Assembly: GCF_009749395.1 (NCBI RefSeq)
Contig: NZ_WBIR01000007.1
Location: 124,001-188,000 of the forward strand
DNA from: Agromyces salentinus
GTDB lineage: Bacteria; Actinomycetota; Actinomycetes; Actinomycetales; Microbacteriaceae
Length of the DNA: 64,000 nucleotides
Direction: 5' to 3'
Shown: in pieces, positions 35,180 through 43,713 of the stretch
Layout of the letters: every line of letters starts with the position of its first letter
Position numbering within the stretch: position 1 is the first letter of the stretch
Made by a program: the position numbers and the translations under genes
The notes under the pieces: model-generated
What the model was told of the DNA's origin: nothing
The model's input: only the letters and a program-made list of their open reading frames with translations
Databases searched by the model: none

Positions 35180-37849
35180 ATGTCTGCCCAAAAACCTTCG
35201 ATGAGCGACCTCGGCACCGGAGTGCTCGCATTCGTCGGGATGAGCGCCCTCGCCGGCGTCCTGGTGACCGCCGCGGTGACGCCCGCCCTCGCCGTCACCG
35301 GCCTGGCTGCGAACAACAGCATCACGATGTTCGAGAACCTCCCCGGCTTCCTCGACATCGACGAGCTCGCGCAGAAGTCGACCATCTACGCGATCCAGCC
35401 CGACGGCTCCCCCGCGGCCATCACGTCGTTCTACGACGACGACCGCGAGGAGGTGGAGTTCGACTACATCTCCCAGTACCTGAAGGACGCCGCGGTCGCC
35501 GGTGAGGACCCCCGGTTCTACGAGCACGGCGGCATCGACATCAAGGGCACGCTGAGCGCCGTCGCGAACGAGTTCATCCCGGGCGGCGCGACGCGAGGCG
35601 GCTCCTCGATCACGCAGCAGTACGTCAAGAACGTGCTCATCAACAACGGCATGAACGAGGCGAAGACCGAAGAGGAGAAGAAGGCCGCGTACGAGGACGC
35701 GACGGCCACGACTCCCGAGCGCAAGCTGAAGGAGATGCGCTACGCGATCTCCATCGACAAGAAGTACCCGAAGGACGAGATCCTCAAGGGATACCTCAAC
35801 ATCGCCGCGTTCGGCGGCCAGGTGTACGGCGTGCAGTCCGCCGCGCAGTACTACTTCGGCACCAACGCGAAGGACCTCACGCTGCCCCAGGCCGCGAGCC
35901 TCATCGCGATCGTGAACTGGCCCGAGAAGTTCCGCCTCGACTACCCCGAGAGCGAGACGAACGGCGCCAACACCGTGGTCGACGGCGAGAACGTGCCGTA
36001 CGCCGACAACAAGTCCCGTCGCGACTACATCTTGAAGGAGATGCTCGACGAGAAGAAGATCACCAAGGAGGACTACGACGCCGCCGTCGCGACTCCCGTG
36101 CAGCCCGCGATCCACGAGCCGACCACCGGGTGCCAGGCCTCGCCGTACTACGCCTACTTCTGCGACTACGTGACGTGGGAGATCAAGGACAAGATGGACG
36201 ACCCGGCAACTCCCGACGTGAACGAGGGTGCCGAGAAGCTCTCGCGCGGCGGCCTGAACATCTACACGACGATCGACATGCAGATGCAGGATGTCGCGAC
36301 CCAGGCGCTTCGCGAGAACGTGCCGTCGTCCATCCCCGAGATGGATCTCGGCGGCTCGGTGGTCTCGGTCGAGGTGGGCACCGGTCGCATCCTCGCGATG
36401 GTGCAGAACACCGACTACAACGTCGACCCCGAGGTCACGGGCGACAACTACTCCGCGGTCAACTACAACGCGGGCATCGACTACGGCGGGTCGAGCGGCT
36501 TCCAGCCGGGCTCGACCTTCAAGACTTTCACGCTCGCCGAGTGGCTGAAGGAGGGCCACTCGCTGAACGAGAGCATGAACGCCACCAAGCGCAGCAACTG
36601 GGGCACGTTCAACGACAGCTGCAACGGCCCGGTCGACGCCGGCGGCTGGGATCCCGGCAACGACGAGGGTGGCAACGGCGGCTTCTGGACGGCGCTGTTC
36701 AACACCATCAACTCCGAGAACACGGGCTTCGTCGCGATGGCGAAGCAGCTCGACCTCTGCGGCATCAAGAACACCGCGACGGCGCTCATGAGCGCCGGCC
36801 GCGCTGACGGCAAGCCACTCGGCGAGGGCATCAACAGCGACGGCGACCCCATCCCGTTCGGCCCCTCGGCCGTGTTGGGAACCGAGGAGATCGCACCGCT
36901 CTCGATGGCCACGGCGTTCGCCGCATACGCCGGCGGCGGCGTGTCGTGCACGCCGATCGCGATCGATCGCATCGAGGACGCCGAAGGGAATCCGGTCGAA
37001 GCACCGAAATCTACGTGCACCCAGGCGATCACCGCCGATGTCGCGGCCGGAATGACCTACGCCCTGAACAAGGTCATGACGCAGGGCACCGGCACGTCCT
37101 CGCTCTACAAGATGGACACCTCCGACACGCCGATGATCGGCAAGACCGGCACCACCGACGAGAACGTGGCGACGTGGATGAGCGGCGCCTCCTCGAAGGT
37201 CGCCACCGTGGTCGGCGTCTACAACTCCACCGGACAGGTCGACCTGCGCCAGACGTACATCAACGGCGAGCAGGCTGCGGTGCTGCGTCACAACATCTGG
37301 CCGCGGGTCATGGACTTCGCCAACATGAAGTACGGCGGCGACCCGTTCCCCGAGCCGAAGGGCGAGTTCCTCAACGCGCCCCAGGCGAACGTCCCGAGCG
37401 TGCTCGGCCTCGCCCCCGATGCCGCGAAGCAGGCGCTCGAGGCGGCCGGCTTCGGCGTCGCGCTCGACGGCGAAGTCGACTCGGCCCAGCCCAAGGGCAC
37501 GATCGGCGAGCAGAGCGCCACGGGCACGGCGGCTCGCGGCTCCCTCATCATGCTGAAGGTCAGCCGGGGCAACCTCGGTGCGGTGCCCAACGTGGTCGGC
37601 CAGCAGGCCGACGCGGCCGAGGCCGCCCTGAAGGAGGCCGGGTTCAAGGTGAAGCGCCAGGACGAGGCGACGACCGACCCGACGAAGGCCGGCACCGTGC
37701 TCTCGCAGAACCCGGGCTCCGACGCAGCCGTGAGGGCCGGCGACACCATCACGATCAGCGTCGGCAAGCTGGAGGCCGGAGGTGGCCCAGGTGAGAAGCC
37801 GGGCGAGGACACCGACGGCGAGGACACGGAAGCCGGCGGCGAGGGTTGA
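35180..37849 (+). CDS. Class A penicillin-binding protein with PASTA domains (PonA2-like)
   Basis: 889 residues. One N-terminal membrane helix (~15-43); GT51 transglycosylase with catalytic Glu 109 in AGEDPRFYEHGGID, GGSSITQQYVKN and RKLKEMRYA; transpeptidase with nucleophile Ser 445 in GSTFK, SEN in NTINSENTGF, and KTGTT (655); two PASTA modules from ~737 to ~865; acidic Gly/Glu tail. It polymerises and cross-links peptidoglycan, with PASTA domains sensing muropeptides or lipid II. Followed by a metallophosphoesterase as in the mycobacterial ponA2-Rv3683 pair. Confidence 0.95.
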   Translation: MSAQKPSMSDLGTGVLAFVGMSALAGVLVTAAVTPALAVTGLAANNSITMFENLPGFLDIDELAQKSTIYAIQPDGSPAAITSFYDDDREEVEFDYISQYLKDAAVAGEDPRFYEHGGIDIKGTLSAVANEFIPGGATRGGSSITQQYVKNVLINNGMNEAKTEEEKKAAYEDATATTPERKLKEMRYAISIDKKYPKDEILKGYLNIAAFGGQVYGVQSAAQYYFGTNAKDLTLPQAASLIAIVNWPEKFRLDYPESETNGANTVVDGENVPYADNKSRRDYILKEMLDEKKITKEDYDAAVATPVQPAIHEPTTGCQASPYYAYFCDYVTWEIKDKMDDPATPDVNEGAEKLSRGGLNIYTTIDMQMQDVATQALRENVPSSIPEMDLGGSVVSVEVGTGRILAMVQNTDYNVDPEVTGDNYSAVNYNAGIDYGGSSGFQPGSTFKTFTLAEWLKEGHSLNESMNATKRSNWGTFNDSCNGPVDAGGWDPGNDEGGNGGFWTALFNTINSENTGFVAMAKQLDLCGIKNTATALMSAGRADGKPLGEGINSDGDPIPFGPSAVLGTEEIAPLSMATAFAAYAGGGVSCTPIAIDRIEDAEGNPVEAPKSTCTQAITADVAAGMTYALNKVMTQGTGTSSLYKMDTSDTPMIGKTGTTDENVATWMSGASSKVATVVGVYNSTGQVDLRQTYINGEQAAVLRHNIWPRVMDFANMKYGGDPFPEPKGEFLNAPQANVPSVLGLAPDAAKQALEAAGFGVALDGEVDSAQPKGTIGEQSATGTAARGSLIMLKVSRGNLGAVPNVVGQQADAAEAALKEAGFKVKRQDEATTDPTKAGTVLSQNPGSDAAVRAGDTITISVGKLEAGGGPGEKPGEDTDGEDTEAGGEG

Positions 37850-38823
37850 GCCGTTCGAAGCTCGCGCCGGCCGCGCAGATCGCACTCGCGGTCGGCGCGG
37901 CTGGCGCTGCCGCGTTCGCCTGGGGTTCACTCGTCGAGCGCAAGCGCTGGACGCTGCGCCGCGTCGAGGTGCCCGTGCTTCCCGCCGGCTCGGAGCCGAT
38001 CAAGGTCCTGCACCTCTCCGACCTGCACATGGCACCCTGGCAGCATGAGAAGCAGGCCTGGGTGCGCAGCCTCGCGCAGCTCGAGCCCGACCTCGTGGTC
38101 GACACGGGCGACAACCTGGGCCACGAGCGCGGGCTCGAGGGCATCCGTGCCGCGTTCGAGCCGTTCCGGGGCGTTCCCGGCATCTTCGTCAACGGGTCGA
38201 ACGACTACTTCGGGCCTGTGCTGAAGAACCCGTTCCTCTACTTCTCCGGCCCATCGGGGCACGTGCCCCGCAGCGCCCGGCTCGACATCGACGCCCTGCA
38301 CGCCTACTTCGCCGAACTCGGGTGGACCGACCTGGACAACACGGCGACGAGCCTCGACCTGCGCGGCACCCACTTCGAGTTCTTCGGGGTCGATGACCCG
38401 CACAAGGGCTTCGACCGACTCGATCTCATCGCGAGCGCCATCGACGACCTCCGCGCCGAAGACCCGCTCGGCGACGAGTCCTGGCCCGACGTGGCATCCG
38501 CCTCGCCGAACCGGCCGACGGTCACCGTGGGCGTCGCGCACGCGCCGTACCAGCGCGTCCTGAACTCGTTCGTGAACCACGGCGCGCAGCTGATCCTCGC
38601 CGGCCACACGCACGGCGGGCAGGTCTGCGTGCCCGGTTTCGGCGCGCTCGTCACGAACTGCGACATTCCGCGCGAGAAGGTCAAGGGCCTGAGCGTCTGG
38701 CGTCACGGCCTCCGCTCCGCGTACCTGAACGTGTCCGCCGGACTGGGAACCTCCATCTACGCGCCGGTTCGCTTCGCGTGCCCGCCCGAGGCCACGCTGA
38801 TCACCCTCGTCGCGTCGAGCTGA
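37846..38823 (+). CDS. Membrane-anchored metallophosphoesterase
   Basis: 325 residues. An N-terminal hydrophobic helix (~8-25) precedes a calcineurin-like fold with metal ligands in LHLSDLHMAPW, VDTGDNL, NGSNDYFG (Asn in place of GNHD layout), AHAP and LAGHTHGGQ. The TTG start overlaps the PBP stop (TTGA), with GGCGAGG upstream; this coupling suggests a role in envelope metabolism, for example on a polyprenyl or UDP-linked substrate, but the substrate is not known. Confidence 0.9.
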   Translation: MSRSKLAPAAQIALAVGAAGAAAFAWGSLVERKRWTLRRVEVPVLPAGSEPIKVLHLSDLHMAPWQHEKQAWVRSLAQLEPDLVVDTGDNLGHERGLEGIRAAFEPFRGVPGIFVNGSNDYFGPVLKNPFLYFSGPSGHVPRSARLDIDALHAYFAELGWTDLDNTATSLDLRGTHFEFFGVDDPHKGFDRLDLIASAIDDLRAEDPLGDESWPDVASASPNRPTVTVGVAHAPYQRVLNSFVNHGAQLILAGHTHGGQVCVPGFGALVTNCDIPREKVKGLSVWRHGLRSAYLNVSAGLGTSIYAPVRFACPPEATLITLVASS

Positions 38824-38939
38824 GCCGGGCCGTCGGGTTGCCGTTCCGACTCGGGCACGACCGTCGTCTCCGTGCGGCGCGAACCGTGGTCGGGACGGCC
38901 CCGTTTATCGGCTATCCTTGTTGAGGCCCGCAAGGGCAC

Positions 38940-39014
<75 letters not shown>

Positions 39015-39020
39015 ACACAG

Positions 39021-39050
39021 CGAAACCCCCTCCTTCGGGAGGGGGTTTCG
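39021..39050 (+). terminator. Rho-independent terminator after tRNA-Pro
   Basis: 13-bp perfect stem (CGAAACCCCCTCC / GGAGGGGGTTTCG) closed by a UUCG tetraloop, followed by TCGTTTCC. A classical strong terminator 7 bp after the tRNA. Confidence 0.93.
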
Positions 39051-39223
39051 TCGTTTCCGGGCATTGATCTGCCCATCGGCCAGCGGCCCTGCTCAGCCGC
39101 ATCGATCTGCGGCGAGGGCATGCGTCTGAGTTGGCGGCCGTCGTCGGCGCGCAGCTGCACGAACGGTGAGGCGCTCGCGCAACACCGATCGGCGAGGTCG
39201 CCGAGCCGGACCCGATGCGAAGG
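39051..39223. other. Spacer without recognisable features
   Basis: 173 bp between the tRNA terminator and a small membrane-protein gene. No credible ORF, RNA structure or repeat is seen; open frames here lack Shine-Dalgarno sequences and typical codon usage. Confidence 0.5.
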
Positions 39224-39388
39224 TCAGCGCTCGTTGCGCGTGTCGTGGCTGACGCGCACGTTCATCAGCGGCTCGACGACGGGACGCTCGTCTCGTCGGG
39301 ATCGGCGGATGACGCGACCGAGCAAGACCGCCAGGACGCAGGCGCCCGCCACCCATGCGGCCAGGAACACGAATGGCAGCAGATCCAT
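39224..39388 (-). CDS. Small single-span membrane protein
   Basis: 54 residues: a hydrophobic helix (residues 3-24, LLPFVFLAAWVAGACVLAVLL) followed by a basic stretch (RVIRRSRRDER), giving an N-out/C-in topology. The ATG at 39388 has GAGGAG 8 nt upstream, which supports translation. Function unknown. A perfect 16-bp palindrome containing TATACT lies 54 bp upstream. Confidence 0.62.
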   Translation of the reverse strand: MDLLPFVFLAAWVAGACVLAVLLGRVIRRSRRDERPVVEPLMNVRVSHDTRNER

Positions 39389-39441
39389 CTTCGACTCCTC
39401 CTCGAGTCCCGGACCCGGGACGCGAAGGGTCGTCACGGTGA

Positions 39442-39457
39442 GGCGAGTATACTCGCC
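39442..39457. promoter_or_regulatory. Perfect 16-bp palindrome with -10-like core
   Basis: GGCGAGTATACTCGCC, perfectly palindromic. Its centre reads TATACT on the minus strand, a near-consensus -10 for the small membrane-protein gene 54 bp downstream. A regulator bound here would cover the -10. It could alternatively be a weak terminator for the sugar transferase gene that ends 47 bp upstream. Confidence 0.55.
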
Positions 39458-39503
39458 GGCCGCTCCGGCCGCGGAGAAGTTGTGGAGAACCCTCCCACGG
39501 CCA

Positions 39504-40997
39504 TCAGTAGGCGCCGTCGCTGCCGACGACCGCCCTGAAGGTCTTCCAGAGGATGATCAGGTCGCCCGTCATCGTCCAGTTCTCGACGTAGAAGAGATCC
39601 AGGCGCACGGTCTCGTCCCAATCGAGGTTCGACCGGCCGCTCACCTGCCAGAGGCCGGTGATGCCGGGCTTGACGAGGAATCTGCGGTGCACGTGCCGCG
39701 CATACTGCTCGACCTCGCGCTCGAGCGGCGGTCGCGGACCCACGATCGACATCGAGCCGAGGAAGACGTTGAACAGCTGCGGCAGTTCGTCGAGGCTGTA
39801 GCGACGCAGGATGCGGCCGATCGGCGTGACCCTGGGGTCGTCCTTCATCTTGAACATCACCGAGTTGCCCTCGTCGCGGTCGAGGGCCGCCAGGTCGGCC
39901 AGCCTGGCCTCGGCGTCCTCGTACATGCTCCGGAACTTGAGCATCTCGAAGTGCTCGCCCCGCCGGCCGATCCGGTCCTGACGGAAGATGACCGAACCGG
40001 GCGTGCTGAGCCTGACGATGAGCGCGATGCCGAGCAGCACCGGGGAGAGGAAGAGGATGAGCGCGCCGGAGAGGATGATGTCGAACAGGCGCTTCGCGTA
40101 GAGCTTGCCGCCGTCGTACCGCGGCGTCTCCACGTGGATCAGCGGGAGGCCGGCGACCGGACGCGTGTGCAGGCGCGGTCCGCCGATGTCGGTGAGGCTC
40201 GGTGCGACGACCAGGTGGTGGCGTCCCGGCTCGAGCTTCCAGCTGAGCTCGCGGACCTTGTCGGCCGCGAGCTCGTTCGAGCTCGTGATCACGACGGTGT
40301 CGGCCCCGACGGCGTCCAGCGCCTCGATCAGGTTGTTCATCGACCCGGACATCGGGATGTCTGTTCCCGGTATCGTGCCGCTGACGATGCCGCTCGGCGT
40401 GCAGGCGCCGACCACCTTGAACCCGGCCTCGGGGCTCTTGCCGAGGTCCCGGGCGATGGTCGCGATCGACGACTCGGACCCGACGAGCAGGACCCGGCTC
40501 GACAGCTGCCCGTCTCGGCGTCGCCGCGCGAGCCACTTGCGCCAGGCCCAGCGGTTGGCCAGGAGGCCGACGAGACCGACGGCGAGCGCGATCGCGAGGA
40601 ACCACTCCAGTCCGTCGATCGAGAGCACGTACGCGAGCAGGCCCGCCGTGCCGAAGACGACGAACGTCACGTGCACGACGCGGCGGTATTCGGCCGCCCC
40701 GGTGCCGACGACCCGAGGAGATCGGCTCCCCGACACGCTGAGCGCGAGCATCCAGACCGTGATCATGCCGAACGCGAGCAGTCCTGAGGACGTGGGCGGG
40801 ATGTGCGCGGCGAGTTCGAATGGCGAGGCATCCCGAGCGGGCGCCCGCACTCCCCCGAAGTACTGTGCCGCGAACACGGTTACGGTCACGACGAGAAGGT
40901 CGGTGGAGACCAGCATCCGACCGTAGCGTTGCGCCCAGGTCAGTTGCCGCGTCCCCCTCGAACTCCTCGCCATCTGCGTTGCAATGGCTTGAGTCAA
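39504..40997 (-). CDS. Priming polyprenyl phosphoglycosyltransferase (WbaP/CpsE-like)
   Basis: 497 residues. Four to five N-terminal helices and a CoA-binding-like central domain (LLVGSESSIATIARDL) precede one more helix and the bacterial sugar-transferase domain, with KRLFDIILSGALILFLSP, FRQDRIGRRGE, LKFRSM, SLDELPQLFNVFLGSMSIVGPRP and KPGITGLWQVSGRS. It transfers a sugar-1-phosphate to undecaprenyl phosphate to start each repeat unit. The TTG at 40997 is chosen because GGGAGA stands 6-7 nt upstream; an in-frame ATG nine codons later lacks one. Confidence 0.93.
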   Translation of the reverse strand: MTQAIATQMARSSRGTRQLTWAQRYGRMLVSTDLLVVTVTVFAAQYFGGVRAPARDASPFELAAHIPPTSSGLLAFGMITVWMLALSVSGSRSPRVVGTGAAEYRRVVHVTFVVFGTAGLLAYVLSIDGLEWFLAIALAVGLVGLLANRWAWRKWLARRRRDGQLSSRVLLVGSESSIATIARDLGKSPEAGFKVVGACTPSGIVSGTIPGTDIPMSGSMNNLIEALDAVGADTVVITSSNELAADKVRELSWKLEPGRHHLVVAPSLTDIGGPRLHTRPVAGLPLIHVETPRYDGGKLYAKRLFDIILSGALILFLSPVLLGIALIVRLSTPGSVIFRQDRIGRRGEHFEMLKFRSMYEDAEARLADLAALDRDEGNSVMFKMKDDPRVTPIGRILRRYSLDELPQLFNVFLGSMSIVGPRPPLEREVEQYARHVHRRFLVKPGITGLWQVSGRSNLDWDETVRLDLFYVENWTMTGDLIILWKTFRAVVGSDGAY

Positions 40998-41066
40998 GAG
41001 CGTCTCCCTCGATTGGGCCTCAATCTATGAGCAAGGACGGAGATCGGTCACGCATCTCACGCAGAG

Positions 41067-41083
41067 TTAACACACCCGTCACG
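41067..41083 (+). promoter_or_regulatory. 11-bp-period direct repeat, EPS site 1
   Basis: TTAACA-CACCC-GTCACG: two hexamers whose starts are 11 bp apart, preceded by AGAG. It lies 70 bp upstream of the sugar transferase start in the 271-bp divergent region. Spacing of one helical turn on one face of DNA is typical for OmpR/PhoB-family regulators. Confidence 0.55.
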
Positions 41084-41133
41084 TTCGGGCCCGATCCAGG
41101 GCCGGATGACGGACGCGGGCGCGTGTTCGAGAG

Positions 41134-41150
41134 TTAACACGTTCGACACG
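41134..41150 (+). promoter_or_regulatory. 11-bp-period direct repeat, EPS site 2
   Basis: TTAACA-CGTTC-GACACG, preceded by GAGAG as in site 1, 67 bp from site 1 and 119 bp upstream of the esterase-like lipoprotein gene. The left hexamer is identical to those of sites 1 and 5. Confidence 0.55.
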
Positions 41151-41268
41151 AGCCCGTCACCGCCCGGCATGGTCGCGACGATGGAATGGACGGGACGGAC
41201 GCGATGCCGCGGAGCAGCACTGCTCGCGAGCCACCTCGGGAGCACCACAACCGAGGGGAGCGACGCCG

Positions 41269-42198
41269 ATGGATTCCATGCAATCACCCGGAGCACGTCG
41301 CCCGCACGGCCCGGGCATCGCGCTCGGCCGACGCACCATGCTCGCGTTGTCGTGCGCATCGCTGCTCCTGCTGGGCGGATGCGCGATCGCACCGGCTGAC
41401 GCCGACTCCGACGCCTCAGTGACGGAGAAGGTTCCGTTCGCGACGGCGGGCGACCAGGAACTGCTCCTCGATGCCTGCCTCCCCGACGGCGGGAAGCCGG
41501 CACCCGCCGTCGTCCTGCTGCACGGCGGCGGATTCACCGAGGGAAACCGCGTCGCCGGTGGCATGCGCGAGTTGTGCACCCGTTTCGCCACGGCGGGATT
41601 CGCGGCGTTCTCCATCGACTACCGGCTCGTGCCCTCGACCGTCTACCCGGGTCAGGTGCAGGACGTGCAGTCGGCGATCACCTGGCTCCGCGAGGATGCG
41701 CAGGTCGAGCGCTTCGGCATCGACCCGGAGCGCATCGGGGTGCTCGGCAGTTCGGCGGGGGCGATCCTCGCGCAGGAGGTCGGCACGCTCGGCGACGGTC
41801 CGCTGGACACGGGTGCCCGCGTCGCCGCGGTGGCCTCCCTCTCGGGCGTCTCGCTGATGACCGAGGAGGCGCTCTCGCTCGGCCGTCCCTCCGAGGAGGC
41901 GATCGGCATGATCCTCGCCTATCTCGACTGCGAGAGCCCTGCGGCCGACGTCTGCCCGCAGTCGGCCGAGGCATCGGCGGCGCTGCACGTCGATCCGACG
42001 GATCCCCCGATGCTCCTGGTGAACGGCGAGGACGAACTCGTCCCGGCCGAGCAGGTGGAGGCCATGCACGCGGCGCTCGACTCCGCCGGAGTGAGCTCCG
42101 AGGTGATCATCGGTCGCACCGGCGCCCATGGGGTGAGCCTGCTGGCGCCTGCGGTCAGCGATGCCTTGCTCGAGTTCTTCACGGAGGCGCTCGGATGA
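41269..42198 (+). CDS. Esterase-like alpha/beta-hydrolase lipoprotein
   Basis: 309 residues. The N-terminus has twin arginines (GRRTMLALS) and ends in LLLLGGC with the lipidated Cys 38. The hydrolase has HGGGF (oxyanion-hole motif of the HSL/carboxylesterase group), nucleophile elbow GSSAG, DELVP with the catalytic Asp and GAHGVSL with the candidate His. It is exported and tethered outside, at the head of the plus-strand exopolysaccharide genes, so it may remove acyl groups from the polysaccharide (inference). Start supported by GAGGGGAG. Confidence 0.88.
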   Translation: MDSMQSPGARRPHGPGIALGRRTMLALSCASLLLLGGCAIAPADADSDASVTEKVPFATAGDQELLLDACLPDGGKPAPAVVLLHGGGFTEGNRVAGGMRELCTRFATAGFAAFSIDYRLVPSTVYPGQVQDVQSAITWLREDAQVERFGIDPERIGVLGSSAGAILAQEVGTLGDGPLDTGARVAAVASLSGVSLMTEEALSLGRPSEEAIGMILAYLDCESPAADVCPQSAEASAALHVDPTDPPMLLVNGEDELVPAEQVEAMHAALDSAGVSSEVIIGRTGAHGVSLLAPAVSDALLEFFTEALG

Positions 42199-42311
42199 GC
42201 CGCCGCTCGTCTCGCATCGGGCCGCGAAGCCGGATGCCGCCCTCCGGCACTCCATCCGAGTGACCCCATCAGCCGTGACACGAAGCCGACCGACAACACA
42301 AAGGGGACCGA

Positions 42312-43694
42312 GTGGAACTCCATGACAGCATGCGAACGATCAGGCGGAACTGGGTCGTCATCGTCGCCATCCTGCTCGCCGCGCTCGCCGCAGGCGTCCT
42401 GTACTCGGCATCGGTGAAGCCCCAGTACCAGACCGCGGGAGAGCTGCTCTTCACGCCGACCGCCGAGGCGACGAGCACGCAAGAGGTGGTGCAGGGCAAC
42501 ACCGTGGCCATCCAGATGACGGCGCTCTACTCGCAGGTCGCCGTGACGCCGCTGGTCCTGCAGCCCGCGATCGACGCCCTCGCGCTCGACGAGACGCCCT
42601 CCGACCTCGCCGAGCGGGTCTCGGCGGGCATCACGGAGGAGTCGCCGGTGATGTTCGTCGCCGCGACCGCCGATTCGCCGCAGGAGGCCGTCGAACTGGC
42701 CGACGCCGTGATGGACAGTCTCCTCGCGACGATCGAGGATCCCGAGAAGGGCCTGCAGAGTGCGGTCCCGCTGAAGCCGACCGTGCTGCAGGAGCCGCCG
42801 CTGGCCGACCTGCCGGTCACCGGTGCGCCGCTCGTGAACACGCTGGTCGCCCTGGCAGCCGGGCTGGCGATCGCGTTCATCGTCGTCGTCCTGCGGGAGA
42901 GCCTCAACCGACGCATCCGGGGCGTGCGGGACCTCCGCAAGGCCACGGACGTCGCGCTCCTCGCCGCGATCCCACGCGATCGTTCGCTGCGCTCCCTCCC
43001 GCTGTTGTTCACGGCGAAGCCGCTCAGCGCGTTCGCCGAGTCCTTCCGCCTCCTGCGACAGCGCGTGCCGGTCGCGTCGACCGCCGGCACGGGCGCCGGC
43101 GCGCCGGTCATCGTGCTCTCGTCACCGGAGTACGGCGACGGCAAGTCCACGGTGGCGGCCAACCTCGCGCTCTCGCTGGCCGAGGCCGGCCGCCGCGTCA
43201 CGCTGGTGGACGGCAACCTCAGGGCACCCGCGCTCGCGAAGGCCTTCGCCGTCGATCCGGCCGGCGGGCTAGCCGACCGACTCACGGGCGACTCGGGCAT
43301 CGGCGCCGGCGCGGGCGGGGGCAACGGCACCGCGACGGCCACCGCAACCGCCGTGGCCACCACCACGGTGGCGCCGAACCTCACCCTCATCCCGACATCG
43401 GCGCTCGGGGGCGACTTCAGCGAGATGCTGGAATCCGACGAGCTCGGCGCCGTGCTCGATCGAGCGCGCAGCACGTCGGACATCGTCCTGGTCGATGCCG
43501 GGCCACTGCTCCCCGTGGCCGACGGCGCCGCGCTGGCCGCGCATGCCTCGGCCTACGTGATCGTCGTCCGCGCGGGACGGTCCCGCATCGCCGATGTCCA
43601 GCAGTCGGTCCAGTCGTTGTCGGATCTCGGGGCACCGCTCGCGGGCATCGTCCTGGATGCCGCACCGACCCGCGGTGCGGATGCGATCGACTGA
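42312..43694 (+). CDS. Polysaccharide co-polymerase / tyrosine-kinase-like ATPase (Wzc/CpsCD-like)
   Basis: 460 residues. A Wzz-like membrane domain with two helices (~13-34 and ~178-198) flanks an extracytoplasmic loop; the C-terminal half is a BY-kinase P-loop domain with Walker A SSPEYGDGKSTVAANLA, Walker A' VTLVDGNLRAP and Walker B DIVLVDAGPLL. A Gly/Ala/Thr low-complexity insert (GGGNGTATATATAVATTT) interrupts the kinase domain. The C-terminus has no tyrosine cluster, so autophosphorylation as in Wzc is doubtful. It controls chain length and export. GTG start with AAGGGG upstream. Confidence 0.9.
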   Translation: MELHDSMRTIRRNWVVIVAILLAALAAGVLYSASVKPQYQTAGELLFTPTAEATSTQEVVQGNTVAIQMTALYSQVAVTPLVLQPAIDALALDETPSDLAERVSAGITEESPVMFVAATADSPQEAVELADAVMDSLLATIEDPEKGLQSAVPLKPTVLQEPPLADLPVTGAPLVNTLVALAAGLAIAFIVVVLRESLNRRIRGVRDLRKATDVALLAAIPRDRSLRSLPLLFTAKPLSAFAESFRLLRQRVPVASTAGTGAGAPVIVLSSPEYGDGKSTVAANLALSLAEAGRRVTLVDGNLRAPALAKAFAVDPAGGLADRLTGDSGIGAGAGGGNGTATATATAVATTTVAPNLTLIPTSALGGDFSEMLESDELGAVLDRARSTSDIVLVDAGPLLPVADGAALAAHASAYVIVVRAGRSRIADVQQSVQSLSDLGAPLAGIVLDAAPTRGADAID

Positions 43695-43713
43695 TCGGGC
43701 CGGAGGCTCCACG

